64,000 bases of DNA from assembly GCF_033568475.1 (NCBI RefSeq), contig NW_027331831.1, positions 11,346,001 to 11,410,000 on the forward strand. The letters are read 5' to 3'. The position numbers and the translations under genes are program-made. The stretch comes from Henckelia pumila (Eukaryota; Streptophyta; Magnoliopsida; Lamiales; Gesneriaceae). The notes beneath the pieces were generated by a model. It did no database searches, was not told where the DNA came from, and saw only the letters and a program-made list of their open reading frames with translations. Below, piece after piece: positions 1 to 12,147 of the stretch; the stretch's first letter is position 1; each line of letters begins with the position of its first letter.

Positions 1-112
1 CGTAGATATACCGAATAAAAATTCGATATACCAAAAAAATGCATATATATCAAAAAAATTTCGATACGATATCTCAAAAAATCGGTATTTTGGTTCGGTA
101 TCCCAGCCCTAA
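1..112. mobile_element. Possible end of a hAT-type MITE
   Basis: The stretch is built of repeated 'gatatacc/cggtat' words and ends in GGTTCGGTATCCCAGCCCT. Read on the minus strand this begins AGGGCTGGGATACCGAACC, which resembles the terminal repeat style of plant hAT-type MITEs. The other end lies outside the window, so no target duplication can be checked. Family assignment is an inference. Confidence 0.3.
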
Positions 113-180
113 ATCCAACTTCCAAGTATGAACTTTAATTTAGAACATTTACATATAATTTTTAAAAGAATATGTCTGTT

Positions 181-325
181 GTGATATGGTCTCACGGATC
201 ATATTTGTGAGACGAGTTGAAATTTATATTTGCAATAAAAAGAAATATTTTTTACATAAAAAATAACAAGTTTTTCACGAGTCTGATGAGATTCAATACA
301 CGTCTCACAAAATTGACACATGAGA
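181..325. repeat. Degenerate MITE-like repeat with GTCTCAC ends
   Basis: The left part has GGTCTCACGGATC and GTGAGACGAG, and the right part has ACACGTCTCACAAAATTGACACATGAGAG, giving imperfect inverted GAGAC/GTCTC ends about 140 bases apart. The middle is AT-rich, with TAAAAAATAACAAG. I associate this layout with a short non-autonomous repeat common in Lamiales, which is recollection, not a search result. Confidence 0.35.
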
Positions 326-3300
326 GAGTTTAATAGGATTATTTTTTAAAAAAATACTTCAACTAAAAAAATTTACTCGTATTTTTGCTAAACTTTTGTG
401 TTCCCATATGCCAATTTTTATCATATATCTTTGCTTCTTTGTCCTTTGATAATTTGTGTTGTCAAATTTTGACAATTTTAATAATTTTTCATTGAGATTT
501 TTTATGTAATCTTGTAATGAGTGTTGGTATAGCACTGTGCATAACAATGTCACAAATTGTTGCATCGGTATTATATCAACATCATGTTGAGAAAATAATA
601 ACTATCTCAAAAAAAAAAAAAAAAGATAGTTGACTAAAATTGAAATTTAATAACATAAATAACTCCAAAAAATATGTATATATATAACCAAAATATGTAT
701 TGCTTGAGGGACGACGCTTAATGTTTCGCATCTAAATGATCTCTTTGCAAAACAGCATGGATATATATCCTCTTGGTTGTTTGACACTTATAATTGTGTG
801 GACAAATAAATAGAACATTCAAATACCTAATAAAAGTATTCAACGATCATGAAATATTAATGCAAAATGTTGTTTGATATATTCATTTCTAGCTTCAATA
901 AAATTTATAATTTTTTAAAAAAATTAAAGATATTCCATTAATTTTAGAGCTAGATATTACTTTTCACAACTCGGATGGATATAGCATGTTAATTAAAGCA
1001 CTTATTTTAAAGTTAAAGTAATAATTAATGACGAGGATTATGAGTAATTTAATTGTAATTATGCCACTTATCATCAGGGTTTGATACATTGCTTTATTTT
1101 GAATATTACGTGAGAGTAAATTAACTTCAATTGAAATCTCAAGTTGAAAAATGCCATCATCGACAATATAACGTGCAATTTTTGTGAATGCCAATATGAT
1201 TGCACATGGTTTATTTTGAATCATGATACTTAATTAATTTCCACAAAAACGTCGCTAGCGACTTAATTAGTCGCATTAATTACACTATCATCCTTCTTTA
1301 AACAAAATATCACAGTAAGTTTTTACGTCACCTCAACAGTGTATATATAGTTGTCCACCATAGCAAATTAAACTATGTATATATATATATATGCATATTA
1401 TACACAAATTAAATTTATTAGATAAATATTTAACTTGAGATGAGTTCATGAAAATTTAGTATTTTAATATTAAAAAATATTATTTTTCATGGTATATATC
1501 GATCAAATCAACTCGTGTGAAAGTTAAATCATTTTAAATAATATAATAAGTTATAAACAATTAAAATATTACTAGTTGAAGAAGGAACCACAATGATGGC
1601 CGCAATCGGTGGAAGTTTTGGTTAGAAAAAGGCGAAAAGAGAAGGCAATATCTGTCTCTTTAACTACCACATGAGCCGTTGGATGCTTTTTCGGGTCTCC
1701 ACAATTAAAAATCCAACCAACCAATTCCAATACGGCTCACTTTAATAAATTTTTTTACCTCCCACTTTTTAATGGGAACAAAAATTATTTTATATTTTCA
1801 GTTCTTAATTCTTTTTAACCCTTTTGAATAACTTTATCGCTTTAATACTAATGGGAAAAACATTTACGCATAATACACGGTGTACTCCATCTTAGATTAG
1901 TAGTAGTAGTAGTAGGATGCCATAAGATACGCATTCAAATATATTCGGGTTGCCTCCACGGGATATATTAATACTTGTACATAAAAAACAATTTTGTGGC
2001 AAATTAATGCTAGAATCAAATAATGGATCTTTTCTCACGCAATTCTAAAAATTGATTTAGAAAGGGAGAGATTATTATGATTTGATGTGAACATTCACTG
2101 TATTTCGAAGATATAGAAGGCTTAACAGAATTAAAGAGCTAATCAGCAGTTAAATATTTTCATTAAAAAAAATAAAAAAACCCGACTTTTATTCGACAAA
2201 GATCAACTTCTATTGTACGATTTTTCCTCTTGTCTACCATAATTTCGTGAGCCATGCACGTTTGCTGGTTAAAATCATTGAAGCTGCCTCAATTATATAT
2301 AAAGAGGGGACTCATTTAATAATTGAACGTGAATTCAAGGCTGTATCCAACACTCACTAATTAAATGAAACTAATATATATATGTATTTACAATGTTTTA
2401 AAAATCAGCTTCATTTATTTAAATATAATATATATTAAGTACAATATTATTTATAATTTGGAAGTGGAAAACCAAAATGTACTGGCCGTTGGGGAGAAAA
2501 TGTGATCTTATGTTGAATACTTATGCCGCCTCTACTGTAACGATATTTTTTCTATAATATTTTAATAAAATTGATAAATATAAAAAAATGTCCATATTTT
2601 GGCCGGTAATTTATGTCCTATGTGAATATGTGACACCAAGATTTAGAGATTGTGACGAAATATTGCATGTACTGAGATTTAATTATAATGAATCCATCTA
2701 ACAAAAAAAAAAAGGGTCATATTTTGTCTTTCCCAAATCGATTTTATGAATGGGTTTATTCATAAAATATTAATCTAAAGAACACCAAGTACCAACCGTA
2801 CCTAAAATATGAATGTTTGTACAAATATCAAATTTACAAATTATATAAAGTCAAACCAGCACATGGTCGTCGTATAGTTGTGAACATTATTATTATTTTT
2901 TAATTCTACCATTAATGACAAGAGGAAAAAAATTGGTTGTTAAAATAATAATGTATGAACACAGTAAATTTAAGACTACACACTCAAATTTTTATACATG
3001 GAAGAAATAAATGAGCGCGGGGGTTGTTAGAGGAACAATTTCAGATTGTCTAAAACAATATGAAAATTTTTGTTTTATTTAAAAATAAAATTATTCTAAT
3101 ATTTTGTTTGGCTCATATTTTTGCGTGCTGGTGTCATACACAGGTCGTGCCAATTGTATTGGAAAAGTGCACAAATCCATTTTCTAATAAATTCGGTTGT
3201 CCGTTTTAACCTCATCGGATTTGGATGAAATTAACCGAAATTTAACCAACATAATTAAAGAACATGAAAAATAAATTATATGAATGATATGAATACAATC

Positions 3301-3504
3301 TTATATCACTGAGAATTGAAAACAATATTTTTACAATGAATAAAAATTGAATATGAAATATGAAAACTGAAGGAACTAAACAAATTAATGAAAAATAAAA
3401 CTAGAAAGATACAACTATGATCAAAACTAAAAATCAGACGCCGTTTGAGTGATGATGAGTTGTATCTGCATTGTTTATGCTCTTTCAGGCACCAGTTTTC
3501 TGAG
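326..3504. other. AT-rich intergenic DNA, no gene recognised
   Basis: No ORF here shows a recognisable domain or plausible codon use. A (TAG)6 microsatellite lies at 1898-1915 and an AT dinucleotide run near 1378-1392. The last bases before 3505 are ordinary spacer. The host sequence resumes at 46785, on the far side of the retrotransposon nest. Confidence 0.6.
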
Positions 3505-3509
3505 TGAAC

Positions 3510-3758
3510 TGTAGTAGCCCGACTCCTAATTGAACTAATTTATTGCTTAAATATGATTAAGAGATACTAATTTGAGCTTAAAGAGTTGAAAATCAGATTC
3601 AGAATGATCAAAAATGATTTCTAGGACTTCAATTATTTGGGACAGTTCGAAAGTTCCGAAGGAGGATCGAAAGTTTCGAACGTGTTCGGAAGCTAGCATT
3701 GCTGTCGGAAGGTATGAGGCATTTGGAAGTTCCGAAGAAGAGTTCGGAAGTACCAAAC
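3510..3758 (+). repeat. Element C LTR, 5' piece
   Basis: This piece runs from the LTR start to the insertion point of copia element B. It contains several GAAAGTTCCGAA/GGAAGTTCCGAA words. The last five bases, CAAAC (3754-3758), pair with CGAAC at 16352-16356 as the imperfect target duplication of element B. Confidence 0.7.
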
Positions 3759-4560
3759 TGAAAGAGTGGGTGCCCGGTGAGCCAACTTGTGGCTAAGGGC
3801 TTTTATGACTCTATGTATAAACAATCTTTTGTTTAATATAATTTACACTTTTATAATGGCATTTACTTTATCTTTTATCATATTATTATGTTGTGACATA
3901 CTATAAGATGTTTAGATGAAGACCTTGAATATACTATAGTGTATGTAAGATATGGTGGCACATGGGTATGGCTATCATGAAACACATCTTATAGTCACTG
4001 TATATTCTAAACAGTTCCTAGTCGATTGAGCCGTCCGTTAATAAGGATAAGGATCGCTCGAGATTGAGACTAGCATTTGCGATGCTGAGTACCACGTTTC
4101 ATTGGTATGGAACATAGAGATGTTCAAAGCATGCAAATGGATATTCATACGATGAATGATCGAACTACCCTATCCGAACTTTCCAAGTGGTTATCACTTA
4201 TCGAGTGGATAAAGTTCGCGGTTTTGGTTGTACACCATTAGTCCTTACTACTTGAAACATCATTGAGACTCTATATGCTAGTACTGTATTTTGACTCGTT
4301 TACCGACTCTATTGGGGTCATCAGGTGTCGGGATTGGGTGCAGTTACGACACATATAGGAGTCGATGCTTTGTTGTCAAGGATTCACCACATACCTGCTG
4401 GTGTGGATATCCTATGCAATCTGAGGAGATATTAGTGTGACGAATCTCTGGCCAGAGTACATGATGTGTTTTAAGAAATGGTTTCTTAGTAGCACATGCG
4501 ATGTCACTATTTGATCTTCAAGATGCATTGCATAGTTATCGAATCTCGAACGACTCTCGA
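3759..4560 (+). repeat. Element B 5' LTR, part 1
   Basis: This is the first 0.8 kb of the copia LTR. It starts TGAAAGAGTGG and runs to CTCGA (4556-4560), the site where element A inserted. No coding potential is seen. Confidence 0.65.
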
Positions 4561-6014
4561 TGTAGTAACCCAGATACCATTTTAAGATAATAATATGTTA
4601 AACATGATTAAGGGTTGGTATTTAACCAATTTCGGAGTGTTATTGGACTTCAGAAGTAAAATTTGGGCTTTTTAATTTTGGGCCGGATAGTAAGCTTCGA
4701 TCCCAGATAGTAAGCTCCGATCCTGGATAGTAAGCTCCGATCGGAACGGAAGCTCCGATCCTGGAACAGAAGTTCCGATCCCCAGCTGCCAGAAATGATC
4801 GATGACTCAGTCGCGAGTTTTGACAAGTGTCGATCATAGAGCAGATCGGAAGCTCCGATCGTAGATCGGAAGTTCCGATCCTGGCGTGGCAGACATGCAC
4901 GCAATGAGCTGGATCGGAAGCTCCGATTCTGAAATCGAAAGTTTCGATCCTGGCCGAGAAATTTGGCTATAAATAGGGCCGTTCAGAGTTCATTTTCAAT
5001 TACGAATTCCCGAGTTTTTTTCTTCAGTTATATAGTGTGAGATATACACTTGAGGGCCCTATCGGTTATAATAGAGGTTCTGGAATAACCAAGGGGTGGT
5101 TATAGTCATCCGGGACTAGCGACTCCAAAGGGCTAACTACGGACGAAGGTATGGTCCGGGAATCTATTTAAGTTTTGGGAGTACTTATTAGCTTAGTTAA
5201 GGCTTATAGAATTTATGTAGTGATACGGTGAACTTTTGAATATAGGCTTGGAACCTAGGATCCTATTATACTTGAACTAGCCTAGAGGTACGTACACATT
5301 GACTGAGATTGCCAGCGAGTATACATGTTTATATGTTGCATTTATTTGGCATTATTATATGGCATGATGTATGTTTTACCGTTTTCTATACTCATATGTC
5401 ATGTGCATATACACGTTGAGCCTATTCCTTGTTATACCTGATTATAGAGCCGCTCAGCTCTATACTCGATAGTCTGTCACTGAGGGTACCGCGACGGCGG
5501 GGGCATTTATGTCTATCTACTCTGGTGTACTAGACGAGTGTGGTTGCACCCAGAGGTTGATCCGTGCGGTGGCAGCACTCATATGGCGCCGATTCTGAGC
5601 ATGATTTTTCAGATGATCTTTTACCAGTCATCATGTAGCATGCATTATATACATATGTTTACTCATGTCTATGTACTGGGCGTAGCGCTCACATCCTAGT
5701 TGTTATCTTGGACACCCTATTTCATGGGGCAGGTCGCAGGATGGACGGAGCTGGTAGTTCATGGCAGGACTAGGGAGCATGAGCTTTGAAAGTTTTTATA
5801 TAGCACGATTTATTAGCTGTATAATGTTTACTTTTAAGAATTTCGATATGGTTGTATCACTACAGATTTAAGCCTGGATTATATTACTAAGCTGATATGT
5901 AAATTATGGATTATGTTTCCACACATTTTTACTCTGTTAAGTATTTTGCTATAGTAAGTTTAATTCATGCTATTAGTTGCCAGTTAGTAGGTGATTCTAT
6001 GCAGGGTCACTACA
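4561..6014 (+). repeat. Element A 5' LTR with GGAAGCTCCGATC motif array
   Basis: The LTR is 1454 bases, TG...CA. From about 4690 to 4950 it carries around ten copies of AAGCTCCGATC/AAGTTCCGATC words in both orientations, just upstream of TATAAATA (4968-4975), the likely U3 promoter. It has one more 20-base motif unit than the 3' LTR. Confidence 0.9.
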
Positions 6015-6018
6015 TTTT

Positions 6019-6030
6019 TGGTATCAGAGC
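6019..6030 (+). other. Primer-binding site of element A (tRNA-iMet type)
   Basis: TGGTATCAGAGC lies four bases after the LTR end. It is the classic plant initiator-methionine tRNA primer site for minus-strand synthesis. Confidence 0.9.
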
Positions 6031-6123
6031 ATGCATAGATTTTGGGATTAGTACTTGGGATTTAGAATTAGTTAGAGTAATTCTTGCGCATTTGGGGTTT
6101 TAATGTGCAATTCTTTTCAGGAT

Positions 6124-6735
6124 ATGGCTGACGAGAGTCACGGTAGTGTTGGCTAGGGAGGTGGTCATCATCATCGTCGCCATCATCATCAGGATGATCA
6201 ACATCGTCCTCATGAGGGTCGACGTCGCTATACTATTAATAAGTTCATGCAGGTAGGACCGAAACCCTTAGTGGGAGGCGAGAATCCTGAACAAGCTAGA
6301 AGCTGGATGTCTAAACTTGAGAGCACGTTCCGAGCTTTCGAGTGTACTGAGGAGCAGAAACTGGAAGTTCTAGAATTCGTTCTAGAGGATAGAGCATGTT
6401 TTTGGTGGGATGCCAAGGTTGCTCAGGCACGTACTGAGAGAGGACAGGTGACTTGGGGGGATTTCTGTCGGGAGTTTCAGAAATTGTATTTTCCTCCGGC
6501 TGTTCGCCAAGCACGATCGATGGAGTTGCTTACTTTGAGGCAAGGATCAATGACTATTGATCAATATCAGCAACGATTTCTTGATCTGCTACCTTTCAAT
6601 CCTCATATTAATGAGAGTGATGCATCGAAGTATGATATCTTTTTACAAGGTTTGAACCAAGATATCTAATCTCAGGTTGTCTTCTGTGATGACCCGGTAT
6701 CTTTTGAGACTTTGGTGAACCGTTGCCGTCTTGTG
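6124..6735 (+). pseudogene. Element A gag (capsid region), broken
   Basis: The frame starts at ATG 6124, is stopped by TAG at 6154, and continues from about 6247 as a retrotransposon gag capsid domain (tryptophans in ARSWMSKLE and ACFWWDAKV, then FYFPP-like and LTLRQGSMTIDQY motifs). A TAA stops it at 6667. The same frame continues to about 6735, where a one-base indel shifts it into the next ORF. Gag forms the particle that packages element RNA. The breaks mean no full Gag can be made from this copy without readthrough or frameshifting. Confidence 0.8.
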
Positions 6736-7679
6736 TGGAGACTAGCAACAGGCGTGAACAGTTGATGATGCCAGCACAGCCTAGTGGATCTTTTGAGCCT
6801 CGAGCTCAATCTGTTGTGCAATCTAGACCTACGTCTTCTTCTACTCCTACTACTTCATCTGGATCTCATGGTTCACGAGGTATGTTCCATTTTGGGAAGA
6901 AGAAGAAGAAGGAGGAGTTTTGTAGCCATTGTGGAGGGAAGCATCCTGCAGCTTCATGTCGGAGAGCTACTAGTGCTTGTTATATTTGCGGTCAGCAGGG
7001 ACATCTGCGGAGAGATTGTCCTCAGCGCATGGGTTCTGCTAGTGGATCGGGATCACAAGTTGGATCTCAGGCTTCTATTGTTCCACGTCAGCAGCCAGCA
7101 CCACAAAGTTCTTCTGGTTATCGTCCCCAGACTCAAGGGCAGGTGTTTGCTCTGTCTCAGGAGCAGGCTACTGAGGGAAGCGATCGCATGTTGGTAGGTA
7201 ACTTCTTGTTATGTAGTATTCCTGCACTTGTATTAATTGATACTGGAGCATCACATTCCTTTATTTCTAGTCGCTTCGTTAAGAGACATCGATTACCTTA
7301 TGTATCATTAGATATGGATTTAGTTGTATCTACTCCGTTGGAGCAAGAGATAGTAACTAAGCGTCTAGTGATGGGTTGCCTTCTGGAGTTTGAGGGTAAT
7401 GTGTTAATAGCTAATTTGATGATATTAGCAATGGCAGATTTTGACTGTATCTTGGGAATAGATATGCTGACTTTGTATCACGCTACTGTGGATTGTTATC
7501 AGCGTCTGGTACAGTTTCATCCCGTTGAGGGTGATAGTTGGTACTTTTATGGTGAGGGTGCGCGACCTCCGATGCCACTTGTTTCGGCTCTGAAGGCATG
7601 TCATGTCTTGGAGTCAGGTGGGGAGGGCTACCTCATCTATGCAGTTGATATGTACACGAGTAGTACGGGTATTGATTAG
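6736..7679 (+). CDS. Element A gag C-terminus (zinc knuckle) and aspartic protease
   Basis: The ORF carries a Gln/Ser-rich linker and a basic KKKKKEEF stretch. A Zn-knuckle, CYICGQQGHLRRDC, follows (around 7000-7040), with a nearby CSHCGGKHPAASC. The retroviral-type protease has the active site LIDTGASHSF (around 7220-7250) and the ILGIDML flap-end motif (near 7455). The protease would cut the polyprotein in the particle. It is in the same frame as the pol ORF, separated from it only by TAG at 7677-7679. Confidence 0.85.
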
Positions 7680-10589
7680 TTACCGGTTGTCAGCGAGTTT
7701 CCTGATGTATTCCCTGATGAGATTCCTGGTTTTCCTCCGGTGCGAGAGGTTGAATTTGGTATTGATCTAGTACCAGGAACTACGCCTATATCCCGAGCAC
7801 CTTATCATCTGGCACCTTCAGAGATGAGGGAATTGAAACAGCAGTTACAGGATCTGCTTGATAAGGGATATATTCGTCCGAGTGTTTCTCCGTGGGGAGC
7901 ACCTGTTTTGTTTGTCAAGAAAAAAGATGGATCGATGCGATTATGTATTGATTACAGGCAGCTGAATCGTGTCACCATCAAGAATAAGTATCCTTTGCCG
8001 CGGATTGATGATCTGTTCGATCAACTACAGGGTACTTCTGTTTATTCAAAGATAGATCTGAGATCTGGATACCATCAGATGCGGGTACGAGACTCAGATA
8101 TATCTACGACTGCTTTCAGGACCAGATACGGGCATTATGAGTTTCTGGTGATGCCATTCGGTTTGACGAATGCACCGGCAGTCTTTATGAATCTGATGAA
8201 TCAGGTATTTCGAGATTATCTGGATAGATTTGTCATCGTCTTCATAGATGATATTCTTGTCTATTCTCATGACAAGGATAAGCATGCACAACATTTGAGG
8301 ATTGTTCTACAGACGTTACGAGATAAGCAGCTATATGCGAAATTGAGCAAGTGTGAATTCTGGCTTGATCGGGTAGTATTTCTCGGTCATTTGATTTCTA
8401 ATGAAGGGATATCTGTTGATCCTAGTAAGATAGAGGCAGTGCTGAACTGGTCTCGACCGACGACGGTTGCTGAGATTCGTAGTTTCTTGGGTCTAGCTGG
8501 ATATTACCGTCGGTTCATCGAGAATTTTGCACAGTTGGAAAGGCCTTTGACTCAGCTTACACGGAAAGATGTTGCCTTCATTTGGTCCTCGGATTGTGAG
8601 GAGTCATTTCACGAGCTGCGTAGACGTCTTACTACTGCACCTGTGTTAGCTCTATTTTCTGGATCAGGAGGTTATGTTGTCTATACTGATGCCTCTGGTC
8701 AGGGGTTAGGATGTGTTTTGACACAGCATGGACATGTTATTGCCTATGCTTCTCGACAGTTGAAGTCACATGAGAGTAATTATCCAGTGCATGATCTCGA
8801 GTTAGCCGCCATTGTATTTGCGCTCAAGATTTGGAGACATTATCTTTATGGCGAGAAATTTGAGATATTTACGGATCACAAGAGTTTGAAGTATTTATTC
8901 ACTCAGGCAGAGTTGAATATGCGACAGAGACGCTGGATGGATCTCCTGAAGGATTATGATTATGAAATCAAATATCATCCAGGTTCTGCTAATCTTACTG
9001 CTGATGCCTTGAGTCGGCAGGTGAGACTGTCTGCACTTCAGACTAATGAAATATCTCATATGATTCAAGAGTGCTGTTCATTGAGTTTTACGCTCAAGCA
9101 CAAGAAAGGAAGGAATGAGATTCGTTTGTATACTATTCTATCTGAGCCAGCATTGTATTTTCGGATCAGAGATGCTCAGATATCTGATGTTAAGACTCAG
9201 CGATTGGCACGTCTAGCCAATGGAGTTAATACATCTGGATTCCATTTTCAGGCAGATGGTTTATTGTGCCTATCCAATAGAGTGGTTGTACCTAATGTTG
9301 CGGAGCTCAGGAATGATATTCTATCTCAAGCTCACAGGAGTCGATTATCAGTTCATCATGAAAGTATGAAAATATATAAGGACTTGCGAACTAGATTTTG
9401 GTGGAAGGGGATAAAGCAAAGTGTGTATCAATTTGTTTCGAGATGTTTGGTTTGTCAACAGGTCAAGGCTGAACATCGACGACCAGGTGGATTACTGCAG
9501 AATCTTGAGATTCCCGAATGGAAGTGGGAGCACGTGACTATGGATTTTGTTACCCACTTGCCTATGACTTCACGTCAGTGTGATGCTATCTGGGTTGTCG
9601 TTGACCGTTTGACAAAATCAGCACATTTCATTCCTTATAACCGGGAGTATTTTTATGATCGCATGACACGCTTATATATCCAGGAGATTGTGCGATTACA
9701 TGGGATTCCAGTGAGTATTGTTAGTGATAGAGATCCGCGATTTACTTCACGTTTTTGGGGTAGTTTTCAGCAAGCATTGGGTACCACTCTAAGTTTGAGC
9801 ACGGCATATCATCCGGAGACTGACGGGCAGTCAGAGCGCACTATTCGTACGCTGGAGGATATGCTACATTCTTCTGTCATGGATTTTGTCTTATCTTGGC
9901 AGGATCAGTTACCTTTGATTGAATTTGCCTACAATAATAGTTATCATCGTAGTATTGATATGTCACCTTTCGAGGCATTGTATGGTCGACGGTGTCGTAC
10001 TCCGTTATTCTGGGATGAAGTCGAGGAACGGCAAGTCGAGGGTCCTGAATTGGTGCAGCAGATTGTAGATAAGGTAGATTTGATCAAGCATAGGATCAAA
10101 GTTGCTCAAGATAGACAAGCCAGTTATGCGAATATTCGTCGCAGGCCACATCAGTTTGAGCCTGTTGAATATGTTTTTCTGCGAGTATCACCTTTCAGGA
10201 AGGTGATGAGATTCGGTGTGAAAGGCAAGTTGTCTCCTCGTTACATTGGGCCTTTCCAGATACTGGAGAAGATCGGAGATGTTGCTTATCGTTTGGCTTT
10301 ACCGCCATCTCTTTCCAGTATACACAATGTTTTTTATGTGTCGTTGCTTCGACAGTACATAGCTGATGAATCTCATGTGATTCAGTCTACTGATATTCAG
10401 CTAGAGCCAGATCTGTCTTTTGTTGAACGACCAATCTATATCCTAGACAGGAAGGAGAAAATTCTTCGGAACAAGACTATACCACTTGTGATGGTACAGT
10501 GGCAGCGCCGAGGCGTTGAAGAAGCAACTTGGGAAACTGAGAGTCGTATGCGAGCAGAATATCCTGAGTTGTTTGCTTTGTATTTTTGA
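7680..10589 (+). CDS. Element A pol: reverse transcriptase, RNase H, integrase, chromodomain-like tail
   Basis: An unbroken frame of about 950 residues (the track opens it at 7740) continues the protease frame after TAG 7677. Reverse transcriptase has LCIDYRQLN and the catalytic FIDDILVYS near residue 167. RNase H starts at [10 protein letters not shown] near residue 314. Integrase has the HHCC zinc site near residues 532-575 and the triad in [16 protein letters not shown] and [13 protein letters not shown]. The last 50 residues ([17 protein letters not shown]...) match the degenerate chromodomain of chromoviruses, which steers integration to heterochromatin. All core catalytic residues I can judge are present. 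It would be expressed as Gag-Pol, so the upstream stops likely silence it. Confidence 0.9.
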   Translation, partial: LPVVSEFPDVFPDEIPGFPPVREVEFGIDLVPGTTPISRAPYHLAPSEMRELKQQLQDLLDKGYIRPSVSPWGAPVLFVKKKDGSMRLCIDYRQLNRVTIKNKYPLPRIDDLFDQLQGTSVYSKIDLRSGYHQMRVRDSDISTTAFRTRYGHYEFLVMPFGLTNAPAVFMNLMNQVFRDYLDRFVIVFIDDILVYSHDKDKHAQHLRIVLQTLRDKQLYAKLSKCEFWLDRVVFLGHLISNEGISVDPSKIEAVLNWSRPTTVAEIRSFLGLAGYYRRFIENFAQLERPLTQLTRKDVAFIWSSDCEESFHELRRRLTTAPVLALFSGSGGYVVYTDASGQGLGCVLTQHGHVIAYASRQLKSHESNYPVHDLELAAIVFALKIWRHYLYGEKFEIFTDHKSLKYLFTQAELNMRQRRWMDLLKDYDYEIKYHPGSANLTADALSRQVRLSALQTNEISHMIQECCSLSFTLKHKKGRNEIRLYTILSEPALYFRIRDAQISDVKTQRLARLANGVNTSGFHFQADGLLCLSNRVVVPNVAELRNDILSQAHRSRLSVHHESMKIYKDLRTRFWWKGIKQSVYQFVSRCLVCQQVKAEHRRPGGLLQNLEIPEWKWEHVTMDFVTHLPMTSRQCDAIWVVVDRLTKSAHFIPYNREYFYDRMTRLYIQEIVRLHGIPVSIVSDRDPRFTSRFWGSFQQALGTTLSLSTAYHPETDGQSERTIRTLEDMLHSSVMDFVLSWQDQLPLIEFAYNNSYHRSIDMSPFEALYGRRCRTPLFWDEVEERQVEGPELVQQIVDKVDLIKHRIKVAQDRQASYANIRRRPHQFEPVEYVFLRVSPFRKVMRFGVKGKLSPRYIGPFQILEKIGDVAYRLALPPSLSSIHNVFYVSLLRQYIADESHVIQSTDIQLEPDLSFVERPIYILDRKEKILRNKTIPLVMVQWQRRGVEEATWETESRMRAEYPELFALYF

Positions 10590-10694
10590 TTACCATATAA
10601 GATGTAATTACCGTTGTTGTAATAAGACATGGTTTGATGTTTCATATTGTTATCTTGATTTATCTTTAGATGTTATTTCGCGGACGAAATATCT

Positions 10695-10708
10695 AAAGGT
10701 TGGGAGAA
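10695..10708 (+). other. Polypurine tract of element A
   Basis: AAAGGTTGGGAGAA directly abuts the 3' LTR start TGTAGT. This is the expected primer position for plus-strand synthesis. Confidence 0.75.
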
Positions 10709-12142
10709 TGTAGTAACCCAGATACCATTTTAAGATAATAATATGTTAAACATGATTAAGGGTTGGTATTTAACCAATTTCGGAGTGTTATTGGACTTCA
10801 GAAGTAAAATTTGGGCTTTTTAATTTTGGGCCGGATAGTAAGCTCCGATCCCAGATAGTAAGCTCCGATCGGAACGGAAGCTCCGATCCTGGAACGGAAG
10901 TTCCGATCCCCAGCTGCCAGAAATGATCAATGACTCAGTCGCGAGTTTTGACAAGTGTCGATCATAGAGCAGATCGGAAGCTCCGATCGTAGATCATAAG
11001 TTCCGATCCTGGCGTGGCAGACATGCACGCAATGAGCTGAATCGGAAGCTTCGATTCCGAAATCGGAAGTTCCGATCCTGGCCGAGAAATTTGGCTATAA
11101 ATAGGGCCGTTCAGAGTTCATTTTCAATTACGAATTCCCGAGTTTCCTTCTTCAGTTATATAGTGTGAGATATACATTTGAGGGCCCTATCGGTTATAAT
11201 AGAGGTTCTGGAATAACCAAGGGGTGGTTATAGTCATCCGGGACTAGCGACTCCAAAGGGCTAACTACGGACAAAGGTATGGTCCGGAAATCTATTTAAG
11301 TTTTGGGAGTACTTATTAGCTTAGTTAAGGATTATAGAATTTATGTAGTGATACGGTGAACTTTTGAATATAGGCTTGGAACCTAGGATCCTATTATACT
11401 TGAACTAGCCTAGAGGTACGTACACATTGACTGAGATTGCCAGCGAGTATACATGTTTATATGTTGCATTTATTTGGCATTATTATATGGCATGATGTAT
11501 GTTTTACCGTTTTCTATACTCATATGTCATGTGCATATACACGTTGAGCCTATTCCTTGTTATACCTGATTATAGAGCCGCTCAGCTCTATACTCGATAG
11601 TCTGTCACTGAGGGTACCGCGACGGCGGGGGCATTTATGTCTGTCTACTCTGGTGTACTAGACGAGTGTGGTTGCACCCAGAGGTTGATCCGTGCGGTGG
11701 CAGCACTCATATGACGCCGGTTCTGAGCATGATTTTTCAGATGATCTTTTACCAGTCATCATGTAGCATGCATTATATACATATGTTTACTCATGTCTAT
11801 GTACTGGGCGTAGCGCTCACGTCCTAGTTGTTATCTTGGACACCCTATTCCATGGGGCAGGTCGCAGGATGGACGGAGCTGGTAGTTCAAGGCAGGACCA
11901 GGGAGCAGGAGCTTTGAAAGTTTTTATACAACACGATTTATTAGCTGTATAATGTTTACTTTTAAGAATTTCGATATGGTTGTATCACTACAGATTTAAG
12001 CCTGGATTATATTACTAAGCTGATATGTAAATTATGGATTATGTTTCCACACGTTTTTACTCTGTTAAGTATTTTGCTGTAGTAAGTTTAATGCATGCTA
12101 TTAGTTGCCAGTTAGTAGGTGATTCTATGCAGGGTCACTACA
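10709..12142 (+). repeat. Element A 3' LTR
   Basis: The LTR is 1434 bases and matches the 5' copy throughout, with scattered substitutions and one missing 20-base motif unit. TATAAATA is at 11096-11103. It is followed by the target duplication CTCGA (12143-12147). Confidence 0.9.
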
Positions 12143-12147
12143 CTCGA

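Larger units (their letters stand above)
4561..12142 (+). mobile_element. Element A: nearly complete Ty3/gypsy chromovirus (Tekay type)
   Basis: The 7.6-kb element has two LTRs (4561-6014 and 10709-12142), both TGTAGTAACCC...TCACTACA, and perfect CTCGA duplications (4556-4560 and 12143-12147). It has a tRNA-iMet-type primer site, gag, zinc knuckle, protease, reverse transcriptase, RNase H, integrase with a chromodomain-like tail, and a purine-rich tract before the 3' LTR. The LTRs look about 98% identical by eye, apart from a 20-base deletion in the 3' copy, so insertion was recent. Coding damage is light: stops at 6154 and 6667, a frameshift near 6735, and a stop at 7677. Confidence 0.92.

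Noticed and set aside
6784-7197. Leu-rich ORF overlapping element A protease
   Set aside because: It is an out-of-frame shadow of the gag-protease frame.
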